Shown: in pieces, positions 31,201 to 40,529 of the stretch
How the letters are laid out: each line of letters opens with the position of its first letter
Numbering within the stretch: position 1 is the first letter of the stretch
From: Tridacna crocea
Lineage: Eukaryota; Mollusca; Bivalvia; Cardiida; Cardiidae
Assembly: GCA_943736015.1 (NCBI GenBank)
Contig: OX031068.1
Location: forward strand, 27,412,296-27,476,295
Reading direction: 5' to 3'
DNA length: 64,000 bases
The notes under the pieces: model-generated
Seen by the model: only the letters and a program-made list of their open reading frames with translations
Told to the model about the DNA's origin: nothing
The model's database searches: none
Made by a program: the position numbers and the translations under genes

Positions 31201-31770
31201 GAAAATAGCAGCAAATGGCTAGCTGGATAAATCAGAATGTCCTGATAGAGCTGTAAAACATGATGGATATCTCTGGTTGAAAGGTGTCTACTGAGGTATC
31301 GCCGGAAGTCGCAGGTACATTATTGTCTTGTCTATCGCTAGGCTAAATGAGATTATGATCAATGTTTGTTTCGTGGGTGATTTTGGTTGGGAAAGGCTGT
31401 CGGGTGCTAGCGCCAGCAATCGAGACGTTGCGTTCCTTGTGTTTATATTATATAGGGGAGATTTTTTTTCATGTTTTATCATTTATTTTGGTTACAGAAT
31501 GTCAAATTCCTGTGATGTAATCAACAAGGTAAAGGTGTGAAAAAATTGTCACATTATGTGCATGTTATCGATTTTTTATTTGACCGAGAGTTGGGTTTTT
31601 TGTTCACATCGAAGATTTTTGTGAGAGCAACGGTGGATTCGGACCAGACTCGAAAATGGTCAACCCCCGAAATTTTGGGAGCCAATGGACACACGCGTTA
31701 TAACTGAATCAGCGCTATATCGCACTTCGTTCTAATGGGGTTCCACTGTATTTATTCTAAGATTAGATTT
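31201..31770. other. Stretch without a recognisable gene
   Basis: GCGCTATATCGCACTTCGTT and GGGGTTCCACTGTA near 31711-31750 look like the end of a dispersed repeat. The short ATG frame on the minus strand at 31288-31482 has no recognisable domain. Confidence 0.4.
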
Positions 31771-31774
31771 AGTG

Positions 31775-32300
31775 ACCTACTTTTTGACTCTACATGACTC
31801 ATTTACACACATGTTTCGGATATCGTCAAGACAAACGTTCTGACAAAGTTTCACAGGTATTGGTCTGAAATTGTGGCCTCCAAATCTTACATTAGGTTTT
31901 TCCAAGATTTGACAAACTGCCCTAGTTTTTCACTGGACATGTCCTATTTTCAAACTTAATCAAGATATTGTCAAGACAAATACTGTTACCAAGTTACAAG
32001 AGTAATGGACTGAAATAAGGCCTCTCAAGTGTACACAAGGTTTTTTTTTTTGACAAGACTTAGTTTTTGATCTGACATGACTCATTTTCAAACTCGTCAT
32101 AGATATCATTAAGACTTAACATTGTGATGAAGTTTCACGAGTACTGGACTGAAAATGTGGCCTCTAGAGCCTAAATAAGGTTTTTCTAAGATTTGACCAA
32201 GTGATATAGTTTTTGAACAGACATGACCCATTTTCAAACTCGTCCGAGTTTCATGAAATTCATACTTAAAATGTAGCCTCTAGATCGTAAATAGGGTAAA
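31775..32300. repeat. Diverged ~143-bp tandem repeat, about 3.5 units
   Basis: Each unit has a GACATGACCCATTTTCAAAC-like start (about 31791, 31935, 32077, 32220), then AAGTTTCACGAGTACTGGAC-like and GGCCTCTAGAGCCTAAATAA-like blocks. I recognise this repeat type from bivalve genomes. Units differ by perhaps a quarter of their bases, so the array is old. Confidence 0.8.
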
Positions 32301-32374
32301 AGTTGACGCCCAATACAGCCATGTGCTCAGGCAAGGTAAAAATGGTACGAACATCAACAGGTTTGATTAAATGC

Positions 32375-32630
32375 CGTTTTATGGAGCATCAACAGATTGG
32401 ATTAAATGGTGTTTTATGTTGCTTTCAACATTATTCCAGTCATATCACAGAGGTAGTTCACTTGTGTTTATATGTCTTAGGTTTCACCAGCACTAGGCTA
32501 GTGCTCTTTAGTGTCTTACCCAAGGACAGTCCCACAAAATACCCAGTGGATCCAGGCTCAAACCTGGTGCATTCAGGTCACGAGTTAAATACTTTACCAA
32601 TGCAACATACAAAATCTCTAGCATCAAAAG
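32375..32630 (-). mobile_element. Mollusc-type SINE
   Basis: On the minus strand: head TGGTAAAGTATTTAACTCG and GTGACCTG, box B-like GGTTTGAGCCTGG, core GGGTAAGACACTAAAGAGC and CTAGCCTAGTGCTGGTG, tail TGTGATATGACTGGAATAAT and AACATAAAACACCATTTAAT. Same family as the 21.2-kb SINE. Confidence 0.78.
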
Positions 32631-32765
32631 TAAATACTTTACCAATGCAACATACAAAATCTCTAGCATCAAAAGTAAATACTTTACCAATGCAACATAC
32701 AAAATCTCTTGCATCAAAAGTAAATACTTTACCAATGCAACATACAAAATCTCTAGCATCAAAAG
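32586..32765. repeat. 45-bp minisatellite, 4 copies, grown from a SINE head
   Basis: Four units start at 32586, 32631, 32676 and 32721 and differ by a single base (CTCTTGCATC in the third). The unit includes the ACTTTACCAATGC part of the adjoining SINE head. The 45-bp period leaves frames open on both strands without being coding. Confidence 0.95.
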
Positions 32766-33386
32766 GACATTGACTATTTAGAACAAAGTTTGTACATGTA
32801 CCTCTGCCCAATGTTCATCTCCAACCAGTCACAAATTTGTCTACATCTGATGTTTTACACCACTTTCAGCAGCATAGCAGAATGTTACATTATGGCAAAA
32901 GCGAACTTGTTCATCTGTTTTCTGGGTTTTGTCAGGCTTTAACTAGGGCTCTGCCTTGTCATTCCCTATGATACACCCATAAATATCATCACTGCAAGTG
33001 AGGAACAAACCCAGTATGTCTGCAATATGTTCAACATGCAACCTGTAAGTAAATAAGACAAATAAAAGTAAATAAATTGACCACCAGAAACAATTATTAT
33101 TGCAACAAAACAGTGGTGTGGAAGTCCTACATCCAACTTTGGAAAATTTGGGTGTGGGACAAGTGACTTTTTTTCAACCTAGTTGTCTGCTGACAGGTAG
33201 GAAATAAGGAGGAAATTTTGAAACAAGCACCCATCAAAGCCCAAAAAGTGGGGCCACCTTTTTACAACACGGGGCCATGCGGATATAAATTGAATATAAT
33301 TATAGACTAGAGACAGAATACCCAATAAAAATAAAACATTTTGTATGATAATTTAGCAGTTATCTGTTTTATTGATTCTTACTTAC
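32766..33386. other. Stretch downstream of the candidate exon
   Basis: If 33387-33546 is a first exon, this is the start of its intron. I see no second exon here. Confidence 0.35.
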
Positions 33387-33546
33387 AAAGAATTTCCAGC
33401 GCTTCAAGGGCCAAAGAAAATGGAAGTATCTCACTTCGGTGTTTCGGGTTCCCAGAGGGCTTGGGCTTACTATTTGTCTTAGCCTCTTTTGGCTTTGTTT
33501 GACCAAAATAGCTTAGTTTAGATTTACAATTCTTCTTTTCGGCCAT
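33387..33546 (-). CDS. Candidate first coding exon of an unrecognised gene
   Basis: Reading leftwards from ATG (33544-33546) gives 53 codons, MAEKKNCKSKLSYFGQTKPK then EAKTNSKPKPSGNPKHRSEI then LPFSLALEALEIL. The frame then meets CTTT|GTAAGTAAG, a near-ideal splice donor (GT at 33385-33386). Without splicing it would stop two codons later. The ATG context is AATTCCAATGG. The N-terminal part is lysine-rich and basic (possible nuclear protein), the end is a leucine-rich helix. I do not recognise the family. The sequence is not repeated elsewhere in the window. CCAAT-type motifs lie upstream for this strand (33626, 33673). Confidence 0.5.
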
Positions 33547-34227
33547 TGGAATTTATCAAGAACAGCGATCATTTGATGCAGAACGAAAAACGAAACCGTT
33601 ATCTGTTTACTTGCGAAAACGAAACTCATTGGCTCAAAATTCGGGGAACCCAAGTTTCATTAAGTATTAAGCCAATCAGAATTGCTGTTACCATCCATAA
33701 AACGACTTTGAGGAAAACACGGAAGCACTCTCTTGCATTCTGGATCATTCACATTCATGTATGGTGAGAGTAACGAATGACAACACTGCTGGGAGATTGA
33801 CACGGAAGTGAAGTTGATTCAAACAAAACAGGCTTCCGGTGAATTTGTCCCAAGCAATCTTCCCACCTACGTTGCATGGCTCATATTTTTAATGCGCTGG
33901 GTGGCCCCTCGGACATATTTTTTAGGGCCATCTGTAATTTTTTAGCGCCAATTCCGCAATGGTGCGTCCTAGGCAGAACTCTGCAGAGAAATACAATTGT
34001 TCACTATTAGTATAAAAATGCCATTTGGAATGATAAACAGCGTCTTGAAATGATCCATGAATCCTGGAAACCTGAAATACACATCGGCTGAACTCACTAT
34101 TTAGTGCAAATGACAGGGTCAGTGTCGTTTCAGCATATATAGGTCTGAAATGAAGTAGGGAGGAATCTACCAGGGGGGAAAACGTCTTGGGGGTGAAACG
34201 ACTTGATATCACATGGATGAACCACAC
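33547..34227. promoter_or_regulatory. Possible promoter region of the minus-strand exon
   Basis: Directly upstream of the candidate first exon. CATTGGCTC (33626) and AGCCAATCAG (33670) form an inverted CCAAT-box pair about 45 bp apart. No TATA box is evident. The assignment depends on the exon being real. Confidence 0.25.
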
Positions 34228-34446
34228 TGTCAGAATTTCAAGCAGAATACGCCATTGTTACTCGTGACCCCGTTTAATTCAAGGTGAAATGGGTTTGCTA
34301 CGAGCTATTTCATTGGTCAGCTTTTTGTTTTATGTTATTTGTTTTGAGTTTTCAACAGCCAATCAAATGCCTTGTTTCATAATCCAGTCACTTGGTAAAA
34401 AAAAAAAACAACAGCAATTGCATATTCTGCTTGAAATTCCGACAGT
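34228..34446. mobile_element. MITE with ~27-bp inverted ends
   Basis: Left end CTGTCAGAATTTCAAGCAGA followed by ATACGCCATTG; the right end is its complement with about three differences. The inside also has an inverted pair (CATTGGTCAGC / ACAGCCAATC). No clear target duplication. Single copy in the window. Confidence 0.75.
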
Positions 34447-35216
34447 TTCATAAAATTAATGATCTTGTGTTGTGCTTCTAGAAGATCGCCCTTGACATAA
34501 CTACCGATTGGAAGTGTTAAAGAAAATTATAAACTATTGGATCAGACCGATTTTTACCATATGGCAAGTCCGTTTATTGCATTTTACTGATGGTGTGGCT
34601 TGTTACGAGGTCGTGCCCAACTAAGCATTTTTAGCAACAATTTTGCGATTGTCTTTACGATCTGTCCTAGGGATTTGCTCTAAAATAATGAAGCCGTGTT
34701 GAACGTTGAGAATATTCACTTCGCTTCTGCTAGGGCTTTACATTTCGAAGATATGTTCTATAGAAACTGTGAGAAATCAGGGTTTGAACGAGGTCGGAAT
34801 GCAAATTGACCTCTGTTAGGTCCTATTCCTTGTGTATATTTATATTCAGAGATTCTGATTTTTTTCAGAAATGTTAATAATCCAGTATATTTATGCATAT
34901 TAAAGTATGTTTCGAGCCCCTGTGGGATGAACGCTTGACTTTCAGTTTGATACGAATGTCTTATGTTAGATCTATTTTTCATTCTCAATTCGTCATTACA
35001 TTTTGCATACCTTTCGAACTCTGTATTGGATCGTATAGATTACTTTGACTAAAGAAACGAAACCCTTGTTTACGCCATGTTTCTGCACGTGCTTCCGAGC
35101 CTCGTTTCAGGTAGGCCTACCTGCTTCTGGAACAGACTTTTCGTACGTAGACTGGTTCGCACTCACTTGTTCGTCCTAACCGTGTTTCGCAAAGTATTGA
35201 AATAATTGTGCCATGC
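34447..35216. other. Low-repeat stretch without a recognisable gene
   Basis: No exon, RNA gene or repeat that I can support. Confidence 0.4.
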
Positions 35217-35444
35217 ACTTTCGATGGAGGACGACAAAATTGTAGACTAGTCTAAATTAAAAGCGTGTGCAGACAACAAAATAAAGTTGAATTAATCAAT
35301 GAAATTTGATATAGAAAGGGTAGAAAACTTTGAGGGAAAAGGAGAAAATGCTGGTTACCAGCATTTTCTCCTTTTCCCACAATGTTTTCAATTCATTTCT
35401 TTCCCAGGGTCGTTAAAAGTCGTTATTGTGTGGTAATGGGTTGA
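35217..35444 (-). mobile_element. TTAA foldback MITE, family A
   Basis: GGACGACAAAATTGTAGACT at the left (outermost bases lost), perfect hairpin around GCTGGTTACCAGC, right end GTGTGGTAATGGGTTGA. Confidence 0.88.
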
Positions 35445-35690
35445 TGCATAGATCTCCGTGATGCATGATACCAAGCAAGTCATAAAGTTCTATATTATTG
35501 ATCTTTGAAATCCAGTTTGTATAACAATCAACTGAATGATCAGGTACACTGGTCCTTTGAGCTTCAAAAACTTGATTGAGCTTCAGAAAATAGCTCAAAG
35601 TTTCGGACTTTGCGGGCTCACTTGGTCAATATATTTGCAGATCCATTATGCCATTTTTTTCACGGCGTATCACATTTTTTTGTCAGCCTC

Positions 35691-36231
35691 CAGGCCCGTC
35701 GGAAGGAAATTTCATTTGGTCCGGCCAGTATGGCGAGCGAGAAGTCGTCAAGCCATGCTATGGGTCCGGGGGCATGCTCCCCTGGAAAAATATTACGCAT
35801 TTAACCCATTACCACACAATCCCTACTTTTGATGCCCCTGAGAAAGAAGCCTTTAGAAAACATTGTGGGAAAAGGAGAAAATGCTGGTTACCAGCATTTT
35901 CTCCTTTCCCCACAATGTTTCCTATCCTTCACAAAACAAATTTCAGATTTTCAGTCACTTTTTATTTTGTTTGTCTGCAAATGCTTACAAATTGGACCAG
36001 TCTAAAATATTGTCGTTTGGTAATGGGTTAAGCCATGCTAGGGGGGTCCGGGGGCATGCTCCCCCGGAAAAAATTTTGAAAATAAGACGCTCTCTGGTGC
36101 ATTCTGGCGCATTTTTTGAGGTTTATATTGCGCATTTTTTTTTTCGAAAATTGGTCTGGCCATTTTTCATTTTCGGCCGAAAATTTGGTCCGGCCATGGC
36201 CGGACCGGCCGGACCGCTTCCGACGGCCTTG
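35691..36231. mobile_element. DNA element with GGCCGTCGGAAG ends, hosting a MITE
   Basis: Left end CAGGCCCGTCGGAAGG, right end CCGCTTCCGACGGCCTTG (inverted). GCCTC flanks both sides (35686-35690, 36232-36236), a possible 5-bp duplication. Inside are GC-rich palindromic stretches such as GGGGGCATGCTCCCC and GGCCATGGCC. The family A MITE at 35801-36031 interrupts it. Confidence 0.7.
35801..36031 (+). mobile_element. TTAA foldback MITE, family A, nested
   Basis: TTAA at 35801-35804 and 36028-36031. CCCATTACCACACAATCCC and TCGTTTGGTAATGGG ends. Perfect hairpin except one base; centre GGTTACC, opposite to the usual form for this orientation. Both flanks carry the host element's AGCCATGCTA...GGGGGCATGCTCCCC block. 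Confidence 0.95.
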
Positions 36232-36236
36232 GCCTC

Positions 36237-37614
36237 CTAGACTCTTAACGACTAACGTACGTTAGCTTGTGAAACTGCATAAATACTGAACAAATATCTT
36301 TGAAGTGGGTTATTTGCAGACTCCTCTTTGTTTCGCTCGTGTAGCGTATTTGTGAATTAAATAGGGTGGTTACTATTTGATTTGATGATTGTACAGTTTA
36401 ACACCGTTTTCAACAAATATTTAAGTCTAACACTCAGCTATCTGAGCTGCCAAGGCTGGTCATGGCTTGCATCAAGCGAAAAGGGACTTTCGGAAATTTG
36501 TGTAAAGTGTCGTCACGGATCAGCAGCGGGTAAATTTTGTGTTTATCATAGGACCATTCTACTTCATGATTCAGTTAGTTGTTCCAGAAAATCGATCGTT
36601 TGGATTCATAATTATGTGATGACTCCCGTAGAATAGTGGATCACGGGCATGCATGAAAACCTTTTTGCCAGAGCATCTTCTCTATAGATCAGATAAATTG
36701 TCCGGGCTTCGCTAAACAAACAAAAGTTTGTATCCACTATCAGAATGTATGCTCTTTGTAGTCTGATCTTGATCAATGCCGTCCACGAGATACATTATCT
36801 TCGTCTATGGCCCTGAAAGGGTTGATAAACTCGAAGTACATATGAAAATTTCCCTGACAAGCTTTATTTGCGTTTTAGATTTATTTCTTTTACAGACTGT
36901 ATATATATATATATATGTACAAATTATGTTAATTCATTATTCAACGGTAAAATTATGGTAATTTGGGCGAAAAAGATTCGCTTTACAAACAAATATGTAT
37001 GACAGCAAGAAGGGGACAATTAAAGTTTAAACTAATCTGGTTAGCACCAGATGAAATATCTCGTTCGCACGAATTATAATATCTTGTTTAACATATGCCT
37101 ATCTCTTGCCCGTAATGTAACATTGAGTTCGCACGACAGAACATCTCGATGCATCAACATATTATTGCACAAGTTTTCCCTCGAGCAATAATGAAAATGA
37201 AAATACAGATCATGGTCGCATCTTCATTAGATATTTAACTCGTCAAAACACAGTATCAGGTTATCGAGATGAGATAATTTTCTTGTGCGAACATGGTCTT
37301 CATCGTAGTAATACGACAACTATATACAGCCACATGATACCATCGCGTCGGAACAACGTACACATTTTTTTTTTGTCACATGACCCCTCCTTGCTGTCGT
37401 TTAATGTATATGTATCACTTAAATTCATTTACTTGGACTATCAGTTAATTGAATTTATTTCATTTCTCCGGGCGGGCACATTATATATGCAACAAATTGA
37501 CTCCTTAAAAAACAGAATGGTGTTTAACACCGTTTTCAACAGTGGTTTCGTTTGTTGGTTGTATTGATTAATGGTATAGTGCTTAACGCTGTTTTCAAAT
37601 TTATTTTAATTATA
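36237..37614. other. Low-repeat stretch without a recognisable gene
   Basis: A (TA)n run lies at 36899-36915 and a GTCTGATCTTGATC repeat piece near 36760. AACACCGTTTTCAACA occurs at about 36401 and again near 37530. No gene seen. Confidence 0.4.
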
Positions 37615-37840
37615 TCACTCATATCGACGCTTTGCAGTAGTTTCTTTTACCAGTACTTGGCTCGATATTCTTCCGAAGTCTCTGGCTGCTTTCAGTGATA
37701 ACCATTGTCGAAACAAGGGCCAGCGCTGACAGTTGCACTGTTGCAATAGCTATCATCAACCCTCGAAAATAAAAATTAGCCGAGCTGGGGATTAGAATTA
37801 CCGATCTCATGTATGTGTTCTTTTCAAAGATTGGCATATA
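37615..37840 (-). mobile_element. SINE-like repeat, second copy of the 29.9-kb family
   Basis: TTTACCAGTACTTGGCTCG and CTGGCTGCTTTCAGTGATAA match the 29.9-kb element over about 100 bp; the remainder is diverged. Confidence 0.5.
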
Positions 37841-38739
37841 GGATAACAACAATCATATCATTATCGTCGTACCATTGGTTACGGAATCGCATTTCTGTCT
37901 CTTACGGGTTAATCGCGTTTCTGTCTCCTTCGGCTACATAGGAAAACGTAAAAATATCCCAGTACAGATGTAAGCGACCACAGGGCTACAAATATTCTTG
38001 TACCAAGAGGATAAGTCGTTGACATATGGAAATGTGGCTATACCCTGTTGGCTTTTTTTCCCTGTACCCGTTGGAATGATTTTAAAATACGTCAAATTTT
38101 CTTATCTTATCTGGAAAGACGTGACTGAGTTTTAGCCATGGTACAAACCATTGTCTGCGCATGTCATATTCTTCGAAGATTCGTCCTGTCTGCTATGACG
38201 CATCACCCAGCCCCCAATACCTGGGAAAAGTAGGGCTTATATGTACTGAAGCTATTGCCCTTGGATCTTATATACACAAGCACGGAGAAGCTGTTTTAAT
38301 AAATGGTCGATACATATGTTACATGCTAGACGATGATAGCTGAATGAATCGCACCAGGTAGCATTTTGTTACGTAAACGTTTATTTCATTTTGAGATTCA
38401 AAGTAACGGTTGTTGTTTTGGAAAATTAGTCCGCTTCTGCACCCGGCACGCCCAAGTTAGATGTGTACTTGTAGAATGCCATCGAGCAGGAGATAATGTG
38501 CTATAACCTACTGTCATTACAGATGTCACGCCACTTTTGTCTTTTTTCCTCATTGAAATTAGTTTAAACATAACCACATTTATAGCTTCGCAGATGCCAA
38601 CCACTAACCGGAAGCAATGTCGCAGTAGGTGACCCCCATAGTTTTAGCCGGATGTATGCAAAGCAACACTCACGTCAGAATTATACTACGATCTGCAACA
38701 TAAATAGGTTTGGCGTTGATTTTTAATCATGATATTTAA
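37841..38739. other. Low-repeat stretch with one small ORF
   Basis: Apart from the 38161-38343 frame I see nothing. GTTACGGAATCGCATTTCTG / GGTTAATCGCGTTTCTGTCT near 37880-37925 is a short direct repeat. Confidence 0.35.
38161..38343 (+). CDS. Small ORF of unknown nature (60 aa)
   Basis: ATG-started, beginning MSYSSKIRPVCYDASPSPQY and ending with INGRYICYMLDDDS. No recognisable domain, no splice context I can defend. It may be chance. Confidence 0.12.
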   Translation: MSYSSKIRPVCYDASPSPQYLGKVGLICTEAIALGSYIHKHGEAVLINGRYICYMLDDDS

Positions 38740-38935
38740 CTCTACTAGACAATTAAATAATAGACTGAATTATGCGGAAAGCATTTGAGTACAAAAAAAA
38801 AAGCTCATATGAGATGATTCATCTCTGGAACGGAGAGAAAACATTGTTGGAAAAATCAAAATTTCTTGTTACCAGCATTTCTCATGTTATCCTGCAGTTT
38901 GCAATGCCATCATTTTCAGGTTCAATAGAAAACGG
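38740..38935 (-). mobile_element. Family A MITE, decayed
   Basis: AATAATAGACTGAATTATGC (left arm), GAGAAAACATTGTTGG and TTGTTACCAGCATTTCTC (hairpin) are recognisable; the ends are lost. Confidence 0.5.
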
Positions 38936-39137
38936 CGTTACCTGGTCAAGGATGAATATAGAATATCTAGTTAAAACCAAGAGGAATGTTTTGCAAAATA
39001 AAGTAACTTTAAAGGGTTAAGGCAAAGATCTGGTTTAGTGATGGAATGTGATTTTAATTTTCGAGTTTTAACAGGTAGACAAGTTGTTGGTGCAGTGATT
39101 CAGACAATGTGAACTAAAATAACGCATGCATGCATTA

Positions 39138-39525
39138 AACCTTTGCCGAATAATTTCGTATTTTAACCTTGGATCTACTAAAGAACTCAACTGAAACATT
39201 CAAGCTGATAAAAACAAAATGAATTCAGCCCTTTAGAGTTTTTCTGTAGGGAAAGTAGATCTTTTTGTCGGACAGTATAGATCCAAGATCTGACTGCACG
39301 TTCTGTGCAGTCTGATCTTAATCTTCTAAAGTAGAATGCTTTTGAAAACTGTATTTGGAAAAAGGATAAAATGCTGGTAACCAGCGTTTTCTCCTTTACC
39401 CAAAAATGTTTTTAAACCCTTTTCGCAGACAAATATCATCATTTTAACTACACCGATTTGTCGTCTGCAACTGATATTTACATAGACAAGTAAGCTTTTG
39501 TTGTCGTATGGGAATGATTAATGAG
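39138..39525 (+). mobile_element. Family A MITE carrying a GATCAGACTG foldback
   Basis: TTAAACCTTTGCCGAATAATT (left end). A GGACAGTATAGATCC ... GCAGTCTGATC hairpin at 39272-39320 splits the left arm. Then GCTGGTAACCAGCGTTTTC, a typical right arm with TTTGTCGTCTGCAACTG, and an end GTATGGGAATGATTAA. Confidence 0.65.
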
Positions 39526-39575
39526 ATGAGTTAAATATACAGTGTTTCACGTTTTCAAAATCATTTTAGTCAAAA

Positions 39576-40529
39576 TCGGGTCATTTCAGCCTATTCTATG
39601 GTCAACAGGGATCAGACACCCGAACCAAGACCCCTTTTTTCCAAAGTTTCAATCCTTAACCCTGCCGTTTTATCTATTTTATCTATTTTAATTGTTAATT
39701 ATTCTTACATCTTGTTGTATTCTATTTGCGTCTGCTACGGAATGTGCCGCAAGTCGATTTTTCATGTTTTCGCGGATGCCCGGCTGGCACCTAAGAGACA
39801 GAAGTCAACGTAACTGGGTTTCTTGTCCAAGTATTAAGTGATTGGAAAAAAAAAAGTTTCCCTTTGTTTTATTTATGCAATGGGTAGGAGGTTTACTTAT
39901 GCAATAGGAAAGAGTTTCTAATGAGAGGTTTTAGTCTTTTTTTAGCCACTTCTGACATTATTTTTTCTGGGTTTCTACACAGTACTTTGATCATCTTCAA
40001 AGTATCAATGTACAGCATGGCATGAATTAGAAAAGCCAATCGAATCAAGGGATATAGGAATCAGGGGAAGCTACTCTTGCACTCATGCAAGGTGCTTGAA
40101 AAGACCAAAACAAGGTCTTCTGCCACCCCGTTTTCTTAAATTTGCGCCTATTGTCAGTGAAATCTGGCATGTGTGGATGGTACAGGCATTGCAGTTTGCT
40201 TAGGACTGCATAAAAGCTTTCAAAGAAGACTTAAAATCCACTTTAATGTCGATTTTTGCTCAATGTTTTCTTATCGATATTTTCGAGCGCCATTTCAAAT
40301 TGCTTAAAGCTTTGTGATTGGCTGATCCTGGGGGTGTGTCTATGATTTGATTGGCTGATTGGGCCTAATATGAATTTCATAGGGCTTTTCTGATTGGACG
40401 ATTTCAGAGAGGGCTGTGATTTGATTGGCTCATTGGATACCGTTATGATTTCCTAAAAGCCTTCCTGATTGGACGATTTCAGAGAGGGCAGAGATTTGAT
40501 TGGCTGATCAAAAAGGGGGGGGAGAATGT
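39576..40529. repeat. Array unit 0, internally deleted, most diverged
   Basis: Starts at TCGGGTCATTTCAGCC, runs through the first half of repeat A, then jumps at about 39730 (TTGTATTCTATTTGCGTCTG) into the second B repeat, losing roughly 1 kb. From there it continues normally through C. Differences in A (CACCCGAACCAAGACC) mark it as the most diverged, as is usual at array edges. Confidence 0.9.
40317..40503. promoter_or_regulatory. ATTGG (inverted CCAAT) cluster, repeated in every full unit
   Basis: ATTGG starts at 40317, 40350, 40358, 40393, 40424, 40432, 40468 and 40499. The cluster arises from three ~75-bp repeats whose starts read GATTGGCTGATC or GATTGGACGATT. Equivalent clusters end near 42362, 44256, 52680, 54564, 56453, 58333, 60220 and 62105. 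CCAAT boxes bind NF-Y in animals; any promoter role here is inference. Confidence 0.4.

Noticed and set aside
32586-32765. CRISPR array or coding repeat protein
   Set aside because: Four direct 45-bp units without spacers; a minisatellite. The genome is eukaryotic.
33922-34227. 101-aa minus-strand frame next to the 34.2-kb MITE
   Set aside because: It has no ATG at its start and no recognisable domain; composition is unremarkable.
2079-36031. Hairpins as transcription terminators or microRNA precursors
   Set aside because: The perfect hairpins are the centres of TTAA-flanked MITEs. A small-RNA role is possible but nothing in the sequence singles out one copy.
2706-36240. Many 60-127 aa open frames over MITE copies (with FLLFPQCF- or NIVGKGENAG-like peptides)
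   Set aside because: These are translations of the MITE hairpin and arms on either strand; the same peptides recur at every copy. Not coding.
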